DNA from: Polynucleobacter sp. JS-JIR-II-50
GTDB lineage: Bacteria > Pseudomonadota > Gammaproteobacteria > Burkholderiales > Burkholderiaceae
Reading direction: 5' to 3'
DNA: 64,000 nucleotides
Assembly (NCBI RefSeq): GCF_018687895.1
Contig: NZ_CP061307.1
Span: 558,001-622,000 of the forward strand
Positions 28,890 through 38,191 of this stretch are shown here, piece by piece. The notes beneath the pieces are model-generated. The model searched no databases. It worked only from the letters and a program-made list of their open reading frames with translations, and was not told where the DNA came from. A program made the translations under genes and the position numbers. Position 1 is the stretch's first letter. The number at the start of each line of letters is the position of its first letter.

Positions 28890-29978
28890 GTGTCGGTTAC
28901 ACCAGAGTTGGTACAGGCAGCGCTAAAAAATTTGGTTGATCCCAATACGAAGATCGATTTTGTCTCGGCTAAAAATATTAAAAATCTCCGCGTAGAAGAT
29001 GGCAATATTTCTTTGGATGTTGTGTTGGGCTATCCTGCTAAAAGCCAGTTTGACTCGATTCGTAAATCGGTAATCAATGCTTTGCGTGAGTTATCAGACG
29101 TCAAAAATGTGAGCGTCAATATCTCTAGTCAAATCGTTGCGCATGCCGTTCAACGTGGCGTGAAGTTATTGCCCGGTGTAAAAAATATTATTGCAGTGGC
29201 CAGTGGTAAGGGCGGCGTGGGTAAATCAACAACGGCCGTGAATCTGGCTTTAGCTCTTGCAGCTGAGGGCGCGCAGGTTGGCATTTTGGATGCCGATATC
29301 TATGGACCAAGTCAGCCAATGATGCTGGGCATTACCGGTAGGCCAGACTCTATTGAAGAAAATACGATAGAGCCAATGGAAGCCTATGGTTTGCAGGCAA
29401 GTTCGATCGGTTTCTTGATTGATGACGACGCACCCATGGTGTGGCGTGGTCCAATGGTGACTTCAGCGTTGGAGCAGTTGCTTCGCCAAACCCGTTGGCG
29501 TGATCTTGACTACCTGATCGTAGATATGCCGCCTGGCACGGGCGATATTCAATTGACCTTGGCGCAAAAGGTTCCCGTTACAGGATCAGTCATTGTTACC
29601 ACGCCTCAAGATATTGCTTTGCTAGATGCTCGTAAGGGCCTCAAGATGTTTGAGAAGGTGGGTGTACCCATCATTGGCATTATTGAAAACATGAGTACTT
29701 ACGTTTGCACTAAATGTGGACACGAAGAGCACGTATTCGGTACTGGCGGCGGTGAAAAAATGTGTAAAGAGTACGCGGTAGATTTCTTGGGCTCCTTGCC
29801 CTTAAACCTTTCGATTCGTGAGCAGGCTGATGCCGGGCGCCCAACAGTAGTGGCTGATCCAGATGGCGCTATTAGCGCTATCTATAAAGGCATTGCTAGA
29901 CAGGTAGCCATTCGTGTTGCTACTCTATCTAAAGATATGAGCAGTAAATTTCCGAACATTGTGGTTCAAAACACCTGA
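28890..29978 (+). CDS. apbC: Mrp/ApbC iron-sulfur carrier ATPase
   Basis: 362 residues from a GTG with a strong AGGAGAATGTA upstream. N-terminal DUF59/MIP18 domain (about residues 5-85), then the P-loop ATPase with deviant Walker A SGKGGVGKST, DADIYGPSQPMML and DMPPGTGDIQL, and a C-terminal CXXC (YVCTKCGHEEHVFG) that binds a bridging 4Fe-4S cluster. It delivers Fe-S clusters to target proteins. Its place 14 bases ahead of the formate-dehydrogenase accessory genes fits the large number of clusters encoded downstream. Confidence 0.94.
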   Translation: MSVTPELVQAALKNLVDPNTKIDFVSAKNIKNLRVEDGNISLDVVLGYPAKSQFDSIRKSVINALRELSDVKNVSVNISSQIVAHAVQRGVKLLPGVKNIIAVASGKGGVGKSTTAVNLALALAAEGAQVGILDADIYGPSQPMMLGITGRPDSIEENTIEPMEAYGLQASSIGFLIDDDAPMVWRGPMVTSALEQLLRQTRWRDLDYLIVDMPPGTGDIQLTLAQKVPVTGSVIVTTPQDIALLDARKGLKMFEKVGVPIIGIIENMSTYVCTKCGHEEHVFGTGGGEKMCKEYAVDFLGSLPLNLSIREQADAGRPTVVADPDGAISAIYKGIARQVAIRVATLSKDMSSKFPNIVVQNT

Positions 29979-29992
29979 GGCTCTGAACATTT

Positions 29993-30526
29993 ATGCGCTT
30001 TGCAGTACTAATGCGTAAACAGAATATTGACAACCCATGGGTCTCGTTCCGCTGGGTGCCTCAGGAAGTGTTGCCTGATTTTGGGCAATTCAATAGTCAA
30101 CAAAGTAAATCCATTGTGGGTCAGTTTCTTGGGCGCGATGCCGATGGTGAATCCTGGCTATTTACAGGCTATGAGCTCGATCTCTTTCCGGACGAGGCTG
30201 AGGGTTACTATCTCAATGTTTCCGCTACAACGCCCGCATGGTTTGTCATGTGGCGCTTAGAAGAAGATATTGAGCGTTATATCGATGAGCAGTCGCTCTC
30301 CTTGGCAAAATCTGAAGCTTCGTTTGCAGTGCCTCATCGCATTTGTGTCAGCTATAACGAAGCGGCTCGCTTGCTCGATGGTGGTGAGTCGGTTGATACG
30401 ATACCGCTGAGTGAGCAGCATGCGTCATGGTTGCAAGAGTATGTCAATGACAACTATCGGCCGGAACCCAAAAAACGCCATAAGCCTGCTTCATTTAAGG
30501 GTGCGCAACGCCCTATGGAGGAATAA
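29993..30526 (+). CDS. DUF3305 protein of the formate dehydrogenase island
   Basis: 177 residues. Opens MRFAVLMRKQNIDNPWVSFRWVPQEVLPDFG and contains WLFTGYELDLFPDEAEGYYLNVSATTPAWFVMWR, both characteristic of DUF3305. The C-terminal tail is basic (KKRHKPASFKGAQRP). The family co-occurs with formate dehydrogenase genes in beta- and gammaproteobacteria; its job is unknown. Its stop overlaps the start of the DUF3306 gene (TAATG). Confidence 0.88.
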   Translation: MRFAVLMRKQNIDNPWVSFRWVPQEVLPDFGQFNSQQSKSIVGQFLGRDADGESWLFTGYELDLFPDEAEGYYLNVSATTPAWFVMWRLEEDIERYIDEQSLSLAKSEASFAVPHRICVSYNEAARLLDGGESVDTIPLSEQHASWLQEYVNDNYRPEPKKRHKPASFKGAQRPMEE

Positions 30527-31092
30527 TGGCCGATGGATTTCTGGGGCGTTGGTCTAAACGCAAAGCTGGTAAAGAAGATGTTTCACCAGAAAAAAAAGTA
30601 GAGGTTCCTAGAGAGGCTGATCAGGCTCCACTCGTTGAGGGTGCTAAAGAGGCTGCACCTCCGCCAGCTACCCTAGAGGATGTAGTCAAGATCGATCGTT
30701 TCGATCCAGACTTTTCTGCTTTTATGAAACCGGATGTAGATCCCGCTGTTCAGCAGGCTGCTTTAAAGAAAATGTTTACCGATCCCCATTTCAACATCAT
30801 GGATGGGTTGGATATTTATATTGATGACTACAGCAAACCGGATCCACTGCCACCTGGAATGCTGGAGAGGATGGTGCAGAGCGATATGCTCAACCTTTTC
30901 CGCAAATCGAGCGAAGAGCTTGCTCCAGAATCTCAGCAAAGCGTAAACCCAGCGCCTGAACCGCGTCTTGAGGGCCACACATTGGCAGGCGAACAGCAAA
31001 CTGATTTAACATCCACACAACAAAAACCTGCAGATCAGTTGGAAGAAGTACCCAATAAGGTATCAATAGAGTCTGAACAGAAAAAAACCTAA
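30526..31092 (+). CDS. DUF3306 protein of the formate dehydrogenase island
   Basis: 188 residues. N-terminal FLGRWSKRKAG and the central block SAFMKPDVDPAVQQAALKKMFTDPHFNIMDGLDIYIDDYSKPDPLPPGMLERM are the DUF3306 signature; the rest is low-complexity and charged, probably disordered. Accessory gene of formate dehydrogenase clusters with unknown function. Ribosome site GGAGG lies inside the end of DUF3305. Confidence 0.88.
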   Translation: MADGFLGRWSKRKAGKEDVSPEKKVEVPREADQAPLVEGAKEAAPPPATLEDVVKIDRFDPDFSAFMKPDVDPAVQQAALKKMFTDPHFNIMDGLDIYIDDYSKPDPLPPGMLERMVQSDMLNLFRKSSEELAPESQQSVNPAPEPRLEGHTLAGEQQTDLTSTQQKPADQLEEVPNKVSIESEQKKT

Positions 31093-31103
31093 GAAGATAG
31101 CGC

Positions 31104-33194
31104 ATGAGTCAAAAATTAGTCTGCAACTGTAATGGCACCATGCCTTTGGATGCAAAAGCTATCGGGGTTCCGATTCATCAATCCTTGTGCAGGCAGGAGG
31201 TCGGCTCTTTTTTAAAGGCGCTAGATGGTTCTGATTCTCTAGTGATAGCGTGTACTCAAGAGGGCGCCCTTTTTAGTGAGCTCGCTGACCAGGCTGAAAA
31301 GCCATTAGTTGCGCCACTGCGTTTTGTCAATATTCGTGAAGTAGCTGGTTGGACTCAAGAAGCTAAAACATCCGGACCTAAAATTGCTGCATTGTTGGCC
31401 TTAGCTGATATGCCAGAGGCTGAACCTGTTCCTGTTGTGAATTACGAAAGCCAGGGTAGGTTGTTAATTATCGGCGCTGGTTCACAAGCCATTCCTTGGG
31501 CCGAAAAATTAAGCCCATCATTAGATGTTTCAGTCTTATGTACGCAGCCTGGCGACTTGCCGCTGACCCGTAGCTACCCAATCTTTACTGGCGCAGTAAC
31601 CAAGTTAGATGGTTACCTAGGAAACTTTTCAGTAAATTGGGATTTGCAAAATCCGATTGACCCGGAGATGTGTACTCGCTGTGGGGCCTGTGTTGAAGTG
31701 TGTCCGGAGGGCGCCATTGATCTCTCCTTCCAGATTGATTTAGGTAAATGTAAATCCCATCGTGACTGCGTTACTGCATGTGCCAGTATTGGTGCCATTT
31801 CTTTTGATCGTAAAGAGCGCGAGCGTAATTCAGAATTCGATTTAATTTTGGACTTACGTGCAGATTCCAAAATGCGTATGAGTCAAACACCGCAGGGTTA
31901 CTTTGCCCCCGGTGTTGATCCCTTGGAGCAGGCGCTGGCAGTCAATCAACTCTCTGAGATGGTGGGAGAGTTTGAGAAGCCTAAGTATTTTGCCTATAAC
32001 GAAAAAATTTGTGCTCATGGTCGCAATGGCAAAGTCGGTTGCAGTGCTTGTATTGATGTTTGTTCAACAGGCGCTATTGGTTCAATCTTTAAAAATGGCC
32101 AAGGTTCTGTAGAGGTCAACCCAAATCTTTGTATGGGTTGCGGAGCGTGTGCAACTGCATGCCCTTCCGGCGCAATGCGTTATAACTACCCAAGCGTTGC
32201 ACATCAGGGCAAAGAGCTCAAAACGGTAGCGAGCGTCTTTACCGCCGAAGCTAAAAAGATTAATCAAGCGATGGCCCCCAGCTTGCTTTTGCATACCCTA
32301 AAAGCGGGTACGCAAATGATTGATGGCTTGGGCAGATCGGCGCATGTCATGCCAAAGCAATTCGAAGGTCTCCCTGCATTTGTGATTCCTTATGGCATTG
32401 AGCATATTGCCTCTACTGGTTTGGACTTATGGCTTGGTGCGCTGACGTATGGTTTTGCGGAAGTGACTTTGCTATTAAGTGGAGACGAGGATCCTGCATA
32501 TCGCGCAGTACTTGAAGAGCAGGTAGTTTTAGCAAATAGCATTCTGAATGCGTATGGCTTTGACGATCGCATTCATCTGATCTTAGCTAGTTCTGCTGAA
32601 GATATAGCGACTGTGTCTAAAGTGATGGGCGCATTGCGTCAGCGTGGATCGCTTGGCCCGATCTGTACTCCCGCAAGCATTGGCTTATCGAATCAGAAAC
32701 GCGAAACGCTTGAGGCAGCGCTAGAGCATTTGCAAAAACAAGCGAAGACTCCATTGCCGGAGATGGGCGCAGTACTTCCAAAGTCTTCCTTATTGGGTGG
32801 TCTAGCAATTAACAAAGATGCTTGCACCTTATGTATGTCTTGTGTCAGCGGTTGCCCTGAAGGTGCGCTTTTAGATAATCCCGATGAACCCATTCTTTCT
32901 TTTATTGAGAAGCAGTGTGTGCAGTGCGGCATCTGTGTGCAAACCTGTCCCGAGAAGGCCTTAACCCTTGCGCCTCGTTTGCAAACGGTTGAGCAGCGCA
33001 AGCAACGGACGACCCTGAATGAAACCCAGGCATTCCATTGCATCAGCTGCGGCAAGCCTTTTGGAACCCTCAAGATGGTTGATTTGATGCTTAGCAAGCT
33101 TGGTGCGCATGGTGCTTTTGCTGGTGCGGCAATGGACCGATTGAAGATGTGTAGTGATTGTCGAGTGGTAGATATGGTGAAAAAAGAAACATGA
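31104..33194 (+). CDS. Large polyferredoxin, formate dehydrogenase-associated
   Basis: 696 residues. At least six 4Fe-4S sites can be read: CTRCGACVEVCPEG, a paired CKSHRDCVTAC, CSACIDVCSTG, CMGCGACATACPSG, CTLCMSCVSGCPEG and CVQCGICVQTCPEK, with a final zinc-finger-like CISCGKPFG/CSDCR. The N-terminal 200 residues lack clusters and include a Rossmann-like LLIIGAGSQAIP. No signal peptide. It is a predicted electron-transfer or cluster-supply protein for formate dehydrogenase; which one is not known. ATGA overlap with the chaperone gene. Confidence 0.85.
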   Translation: MSQKLVCNCNGTMPLDAKAIGVPIHQSLCRQEVGSFLKALDGSDSLVIACTQEGALFSELADQAEKPLVAPLRFVNIREVAGWTQEAKTSGPKIAALLALADMPEAEPVPVVNYESQGRLLIIGAGSQAIPWAEKLSPSLDVSVLCTQPGDLPLTRSYPIFTGAVTKLDGYLGNFSVNWDLQNPIDPEMCTRCGACVEVCPEGAIDLSFQIDLGKCKSHRDCVTACASIGAISFDRKERERNSEFDLILDLRADSKMRMSQTPQGYFAPGVDPLEQALAVNQLSEMVGEFEKPKYFAYNEKICAHGRNGKVGCSACIDVCSTGAIGSIFKNGQGSVEVNPNLCMGCGACATACPSGAMRYNYPSVAHQGKELKTVASVFTAEAKKINQAMAPSLLLHTLKAGTQMIDGLGRSAHVMPKQFEGLPAFVIPYGIEHIASTGLDLWLGALTYGFAEVTLLLSGDEDPAYRAVLEEQVVLANSILNAYGFDDRIHLILASSAEDIATVSKVMGALRQRGSLGPICTPASIGLSNQKRETLEAALEHLQKQAKTPLPEMGAVLPKSSLLGGLAINKDACTLCMSCVSGCPEGALLDNPDEPILSFIEKQCVQCGICVQTCPEKALTLAPRLQTVEQRKQRTTLNETQAFHCISCGKPFGTLKMVDLMLSKLGAHGAFAGAAMDRLKMCSDCRVVDMVKKET

Positions 33195-33841
33195 GCGAAA
33201 TTACGAAAGAAGCAGCAAAAGAGAATCTATCGGCCGAAGTAGGTGATGTAGGCTTGCCTGAGGATTTGGCTAGGGCGGATTTATATGGCTTGATTGCCCG
33301 CTTTTTTCAGATGCCACCCGATCAAGCGCTTTTGGATCAAATTGCCGCTTCCGCCGATCAACCAGATGCTGCTGATGAGGCGCCCTTGGCTAAGGTTTGG
33401 ATGGACGTAGTGGAGGTCGCTAAAAACAATCCTGCAAAGGCTTGGCATGAAGAGTTTGATTTGAATTTCATCAGCGTTGGTAAGCCGAATGTCGTTTTGA
33501 ATGGCTCTTTTTACATGGCGGGCCATCTAAATGAAAAGCCCTTGGTGAATATTCGCAAGGCTTTAGAGGGTTTTGGGCTTGAGGCCGCAGAAGAGGTGAC
33601 TGAAACTGAAGACCATATCTCGGCCCTCAGTGAGGTCATGCGTTATCTCATTGCGGGGGATGACGTGGAGATCTCAAACCTTACAAATCAAAAGGTTTTT
33701 TTCAATGAGCATATTCGCCCTTGGTATGACGAATTTTGCGATGCAATAGAGGGTATTCCTGAGATGCATCTCTATCACCCAATCGCTGCGCTAACTAGAG
33801 AATTCCTCGCAATTGAAGGGCAAGGCTTTGACATGATTTGA
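33191..33841 (+). CDS. TorD/DmsD-family redox enzyme maturation chaperone
   Basis: 216 residues from the ATG at 33191, which overlaps the previous stop as ATGA; an upstream in-frame start inside the polyferredoxin is unlikely. All-helical TorD fold: ARADLYGLIARFFQMPPDQALL, then EEFDLNFISVGKPNVVLNGSFYMAGHLNEKPL and TEDHISALSEVMRYLI, FFNEHIRPWYDEFCDAI. Such chaperones hold back Tat export of molybdoenzymes until the cofactor is in; FdhA downstream is the obvious client. Confidence 0.88.
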   Translation: MSEITKEAAKENLSAEVGDVGLPEDLARADLYGLIARFFQMPPDQALLDQIAASADQPDAADEAPLAKVWMDVVEVAKNNPAKAWHEEFDLNFISVGKPNVVLNGSFYMAGHLNEKPLVNIRKALEGFGLEAAEEVTETEDHISALSEVMRYLIAGDDVEISNLTNQKVFFNEHIRPWYDEFCDAIEGIPEMHLYHPIAALTREFLAIEGQGFDMI

Positions 33842-33919
33842 TGTTGCACCGCAATATAAATATTGTCTTAATAACTAATAGTTACGCCAATATGTCAAAA
33901 ATGCGATTTCCTATTACAC

Positions 33920-33933
33920 TTGACCCAAATCAA
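33920..33933. promoter_or_regulatory. FNR/Anr-like box in the leader of the fdh operon
   Basis: TTGAC-CCAA-ATCAA matches the FNR consensus TTGAT-N4-ATCAA at 9 of 10 fixed positions. It lies just 23 bases before the ATG of the small Tat protein, which is closer than an activating class II site should be, so either the true promoter geometry is unusual or the match is used for repression. Two further palindromes, AATATAAATATT (33853-33864) and TAACT-AAT-AGTTA (33872-33884), lie upstream in the same gap. Confidence 0.5.
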
Positions 33934-33956
33934 GAATAATTCCATAGGAGCATGCA

Positions 33957-34178
33957 ATGACCGTCAAATCCAAGGTTGCTTTAAGCGAAGAAAATAAGCC
34001 GTCGCGCCGTAAGTTCTTTATTGGTGCAGGCGCTGCAGTTGGAGCCGTCGCTGTAGTAAGTCAAACCCCAGTTGGTAAAGCGGTTATCCAAGAAATCAGT
34101 GGTACTAAAGCTGTGCAAGATGTGGGTCAAACGATGACTGCTCACATGCGTAAGTACTACGAATCCACATTGATTTAA
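33957..34178 (+). CDS. Small Tat-targeted protein of the formate dehydrogenase region
   Basis: 73 residues. Contains RRKFFIGAGAAVGAVAVVSQTPVGKA, a twin-arginine signal with a hydrophobic stretch, then a short conserved tail ending MTAHMRKYYESTLI. This matches the recurrent small "formate dehydrogenase region Tat target" protein found upstream of fdhA. It may be a membrane-anchored helper subunit; no function is proven. Preceded by AGGAG and followed by fdhA after 67 bases. Confidence 0.88.
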   Translation: MTVKSKVALSEENKPSRRKFFIGAGAAVGAVAVVSQTPVGKAVIQEISGTKAVQDVGQTMTAHMRKYYESTLI

Positions 34179-34245
34179 CCATCTCAGTTTCACTATTGCT
34201 TTTACTGTTTCAACATAAATAAAAAAACTTTCTCAGGGACAACAT

Positions 34246-37224
34246 ATGAGTCTGACTCGTAAATCCAATACCCCACAAAGCAGTCGCTCTACATCGCGCT
34301 TGATCGGTAGTCTGTCACGCGGCTTAAAAGCTGCTGTTCCAACGATGGATCGCCGCACATTCCTCAAGCGCTCAGGCGTAGGAGTCGGCGCTGGTATAGC
34401 CGCTAGTCAATTGAGTTTTGTGCAAAAAGCATCTGCTGAGCAAAGCAAGGCAATGCTAGACGGCAAGGGTAAGATTGAAGTTAAGAGATCTATTTGTACG
34501 CATTGTTCTGTAGGATGCGCAGTAGATGCTACCGTTGAGAATGGCGTATGGGTTCGTCAAGATCCAGTCTTTGATTCCCCAATTAATATGGGTGCTCACT
34601 GCGCTAAAGGCGCTGCCTTGCGTGAGCACGGACATGGTGATTACCGTTTGCGTTACCCAATGAAGTTGGTTGATGGAAAGTACCAACGCATTTCTTGGGA
34701 TCAAGCCTTAACTGAAATTACAGCTCAGATGAAGGATATTCGCCAGAAATATTCTCCGGATGCGATGTTCTTCATCGGCTCCTCCAAACACAATAATGAA
34801 CAGTCCTACTTACTCCGTAAGTGGGTCTCTTTCTTTGGCACAAACAATACAGATCATCAAGCTCGTATTTGTCACTCCACAACAGTAGCGGGTGTTGCAA
34901 ACACCTGGGGCTATGGTGCGATGACCAATAGCTACAACGACATGATGAATGCCAAGGCTGCTTTGTACATTGGTTCAAATGCGGCTGAAGCACACCCAGT
35001 TTCGATGTTGATGCTCTTGCATGCAAAAGAGAATGGTTGCAAGGTGGTTGTAGTAGATCCGCGCTACACACGTACTGCTGCAAAGTCAGACCAGTACATC
35101 CGCATTCGTTCTGGTACTGATATTCCTTTCTTATTCGGCATGCTGTATCACATCTTTAAAAATGGCTGGGAAGATAAGAAGTACATCAACGACCGTGTTT
35201 ATGGCATGGAAGAGATTCGTAAAGAAGTGATGGAGAAGTGGACTCCTGCCGCAGTTGAGGAGGCTTGTGGTGTACCTGAGGCTCAGGTTTACCAAGCCGC
35301 TAAAACCATGGCAATGAATCGTCCTAGTACCGTTGTTTGGTGTATGGGTCAAACGCAGCACACTATCGGTAATGCGATTGTGCGTGCTTCCTGCATCTTG
35401 CAATTAGCTTTAGGTAACATAGGTAAGTCTGGTGGCGGTACTAACATTTTCCGCGGTCACGATAACGTTCAGGGTGCAACTGACGTTGGCCCTAACCCAG
35501 ATTCATTGCCTGGTTACTATGGTTTAGCTGCTGGCTCATGGAAGCACTTCTCAACAGTTTGGGGTGTTGACTACGAGTGGATTAAAGGCCGTTATGCGCC
35601 CGACATGATGGAGAAATCGGGCACCACCGTGTCTCGTTGGGTTGATGCTGTTCTCGAGAAGAATGACATGATTGACCAGCAGACTAACGTAAAAGGCTTG
35701 TTCTTCTGGGGTCATGCTCCGAACTCACAAACGCGCGGCCTCGATATGAAGCGTGCGATGGATAAGTTGGATCTCTTGGTAGTCGTTGATCCGTATCCAA
35801 GCGCTACCGCTGCAATGGCAGCAATGCCTGCTGCAGAAGGTCAAGCGGTTAATAAGAATCGCAATGTGTACTTATTGCCTGCTGCAACGCAGTTTGAAAC
35901 TTGCGGTTCAGCGACAGCTTCCAATCGTTCATTACAGTGGCGTGAGAAAGTAATTGATCCATTGTTTGAATCTGTTCCTGACCACGTGATCATGCAAGCT
36001 TTTGCTGACCGCTTAGGTTTCGGCGAAGAGTTGTCTAAGAACTACAAAATGCTCAGTTCCAAATTTGCTGGTAAGCAATGGAAAGAGCCGCAAATTGAAG
36101 ACATCCTGCGCGAGATTAATCGCTCTTGCTGGACTATTGGATACACAGGCCAAACCCCTGAGCGCCTCAAGGCTCACATGAGAATGGTGGCAACCTTTGA
36201 TCCGAAGACCTTGAAGTCTCGTGGCGCTGTTGATCCAGTGACCGGATATGACACCACTGGTGACTACTATGGCTTGCCTTGGCCCTGCTACGGTACGGCA
36301 GCAATTAAGCACCCAGGCTCACCAAACCTATATGACACAAGTAAGAGTGTCATGGAGGGCGGTGGTAACTTCCGCGCCAACTTCGGTGTTGAGCGTGAAG
36401 GTGTCAGCTTGCTTGCTGCAGACGGATCTCACTCCAAGGGTGCCGCAATTACTACTGGCTACCCAGAGTTTGATCACGTGTTTGTGAAGAAATTGGGTTG
36501 GTGGGATCAGTTAACTGAAGACGAGAAAAAACTCGCTGAAGGTAAAAACTGGAAGACTGACTTATCTGGCGGTATTCAGCGCGTGGTAATGAAGAATGGT
36601 TGTCATCCGTTTGGTAACGCCAAGGCACGTGCAGTGGTTTGGAACTTCCCAGACCCAGTTCCAATTCACCGTGAAGCGCTCTACAGTACAAACGCTCCAA
36701 TGATGCGTAAGTACCCAACAGCTGCCGATAAGAAAAACTTCTGGCGCTTGCCAACCCTCTATAAAACTGTTCAAGATCAAAACTTGAATCAGAAGTTATA
36801 TGAGAAGTTCCCAATCATTCTGACTTCAGGCCGTTTGGTTGAGTACGAAGGCGGTGGTGATGAGACTCGTTCTAATCCATGGTTAGCAGAGCTCCAACAA
36901 GAAAACTTTGTGGAGATTAATCCTAAGGCTGCAGCAGATCGTGGCATTAAGAACTGGGATTATGTTTGGGTGAAATCACCAACGGGTGCCAAGATCAAAG
37001 TGCGCGCATTGGTTACTGAGCGTGTTGACCAAGGAACTGCATTCGTGCCATTCCATTTTGCTGGCTGGTGGCAGGGCGAAAATATTCGGAAGTATTACCC
37101 AGAAGGTGCTGCCCCAGTAGTTCAGGGAGAGGCGGTTAACACTGCAACTACTTATGGTTATGACATGGTGACGATGATGCAAGAAACGAAAACCACAATG
37201 TGTCAAATCGAGAAATTTGCCTAA
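34246..37224 (+). CDS. fdhA: Formate dehydrogenase, catalytic Mo/W-bis-MGD subunit (Cys type)
   Basis: 992 residues, periplasmic catalytic subunit oxidising formate to CO2. Long N-region then Tat motif DRRTFLK (Arg36-Arg37). Cys84, 87, 91 and 119 (CTHCSVGC...C) hold the proximal 4Fe-4S cluster. The active-site position that is selenocysteine in E. coli FdnG is an ordinary Cys codon (Cys209, followed by His210, in ARICHSTTVAG). Later MGD-binding blocks include FRGHDNVQGATDVG and the C-terminal MopB dinucleotide domain (FPIILTSGRLVEYEGGG). Forms a membrane complex with FdhB and FdhC downstream. Confidence 0.95.
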   Translation: MSLTRKSNTPQSSRSTSRLIGSLSRGLKAAVPTMDRRTFLKRSGVGVGAGIAASQLSFVQKASAEQSKAMLDGKGKIEVKRSICTHCSVGCAVDATVENGVWVRQDPVFDSPINMGAHCAKGAALREHGHGDYRLRYPMKLVDGKYQRISWDQALTEITAQMKDIRQKYSPDAMFFIGSSKHNNEQSYLLRKWVSFFGTNNTDHQARICHSTTVAGVANTWGYGAMTNSYNDMMNAKAALYIGSNAAEAHPVSMLMLLHAKENGCKVVVVDPRYTRTAAKSDQYIRIRSGTDIPFLFGMLYHIFKNGWEDKKYINDRVYGMEEIRKEVMEKWTPAAVEEACGVPEAQVYQAAKTMAMNRPSTVVWCMGQTQHTIGNAIVRASCILQLALGNIGKSGGGTNIFRGHDNVQGATDVGPNPDSLPGYYGLAAGSWKHFSTVWGVDYEWIKGRYAPDMMEKSGTTVSRWVDAVLEKNDMIDQQTNVKGLFFWGHAPNSQTRGLDMKRAMDKLDLLVVVDPYPSATAAMAAMPAAEGQAVNKNRNVYLLPAATQFETCGSATASNRSLQWREKVIDPLFESVPDHVIMQAFADRLGFGEELSKNYKMLSSKFAGKQWKEPQIEDILREINRSCWTIGYTGQTPERLKAHMRMVATFDPKTLKSRGAVDPVTGYDTTGDYYGLPWPCYGTAAIKHPGSPNLYDTSKSVMEGGGNFRANFGVEREGVSLLAADGSHSKGAAITTGYPEFDHVFVKKLGWWDQLTEDEKKLAEGKNWKTDLSGGIQRVVMKNGCHPFGNAKARAVVWNFPDPVPIHREALYSTNAPMMRKYPTAADKKNFWRLPTLYKTVQDQNLNQKLYEKFPIILTSGRLVEYEGGGDETRSNPWLAELQQENFVEINPKAAADRGIKNWDYVWVKSPTGAKIKVRALVTERVDQGTAFVPFHFAGWWQGENIRKYYPEGAAPVVQGEAVNTATTYGYDMVTMMQETKTTMCQIEKFA

Positions 37225-37251
37225 GTCAAAAAATAAGGTCAGGAGAACACA

Positions 37252-37908
37252 ATGGCAAGAATGAAATTTATTTGCGACACGGAGCGATGCATTGAGTGCA
37301 ACGGTTGTGTCACAGCCTGTAAGAATGAAAACGAAGTACCTTGGGGTGTTAATCGTCGTCGCGTTGTAACGGTGAATGACGGCATCATTGGTCAAGAAAA
37401 ATCAGTCTCAGTTGCTTGCATGCACTGTAGCGATGCTCCTTGTATGGCCGTATGCCCAGTAGATTGTTTCTACCGCACGGACGAGGGTGTTGTTCTGCAC
37501 GATAAAGATATCTGTATCGGTTGCGGTTACTGCTCATTTGCTTGCCCATTTGGCGCACCACAGTTCCTCAGTAAAGGCGCCTTCGGCTCCCGCAGCAAAA
37601 TGGATAAGTGCACATTCTGTAGTGGTGGCCCAGAAGAAAACGGCAGCGTTGCAGAGTTTGAAAAGTATGGCCGCAATCGTTTGGCAGAAGGCAAGTTACC
37701 ACTTTGCGCTGAAATGTGTTCTACCAAGGCATTGATTGGCGGCGATAGTGATGTTATTAGCGGCATCTTTAATAATCGTGTTGCAACGCGTGAGAAGAAT
37801 GGCAAGTACCCAGGATCCAAAGCTTTTGGTTGGAATACTGCTTACGGTGGGCCGGATGCACCAGCGCCTACGCCAACGCCCGCTGCAAAAATTCCAGGGG
37901 CTCAATAA
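37252..37908 (+). CDS. fdhB: Formate dehydrogenase iron-sulfur subunit
   Basis: 218 residues with four 4Fe-4S sites: CDTERCIECNGCVTAC, CMHCSDAPCMAVCPVDC, CIGCGYCSFACPFGA and the final CTFCSGG with a later CAEMCSTKAL. It carries electrons from FdhA to the cytochrome b subunit on the periplasmic side. Shorter than E. coli FdnH and lacking its C-terminal transmembrane anchor; the tail is Pro/Ala-rich. Start follows an AGGAG site; stop overlaps the next ATG by one base. Confidence 0.94.
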   Translation: MARMKFICDTERCIECNGCVTACKNENEVPWGVNRRRVVTVNDGIIGQEKSVSVACMHCSDAPCMAVCPVDCFYRTDEGVVLHDKDICIGCGYCSFACPFGAPQFLSKGAFGSRSKMDKCTFCSGGPEENGSVAEFEKYGRNRLAEGKLPLCAEMCSTKALIGGDSDVISGIFNNRVATREKNGKYPGSKAFGWNTAYGGPDAPAPTPTPAAKIPGAQ

Positions 37909-38144
37909 TGAAAGTCAATTTCAAAACTCTCGGCTTGTGTTTTGCAGCAGCAGCTTTGTTGGGGGCTTGCTCTGAGCCTCCAGAAATTGCTGCTAAAGCT
38001 GCTAAACGTCCAGATGTTGCCCCTTATATGGGTGCCAATAATGGATTTATGACTAAGAATTGGACGCCGGGAAACCAGGCTAGTTGGACTGAGTCGATTG
38101 ACAAGCGCAATCAAGCTCAAAACGAATACAGTCGCGTTAAGTGA
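37908..38144 (+). CDS. Small lipoprotein within the fdh operon
   Basis: 78 residues from the ATG overlapping the fdhB stop (TAATG). Signal peptide MKVNFKTLGLCFAAAALLGAC with lipobox LGAC at Cys21, then a short mature part with PYMGANNGFMTKNWTPGNQASW. It is not a classical formate dehydrogenase subunit. Between fdhB and fdhC and translationally coupled, it may be an assembly or anchoring lipoprotein; no function is assigned. Confidence 0.8.
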   Translation: MKVNFKTLGLCFAAAALLGACSEPPEIAAKAAKRPDVAPYMGANNGFMTKNWTPGNQASWTESIDKRNQAQNEYSRVK

Positions 38145-38191
38145 TCAACTAAATAACAATAAATAAAACGAAAACGTTTAAGGACATGTGT

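Noticed and set aside
34246..37224. Selenocysteine in FdhA
   Set aside because: The active-site codon is TGT (Cys209) and there is no in-frame TGA in the gene.
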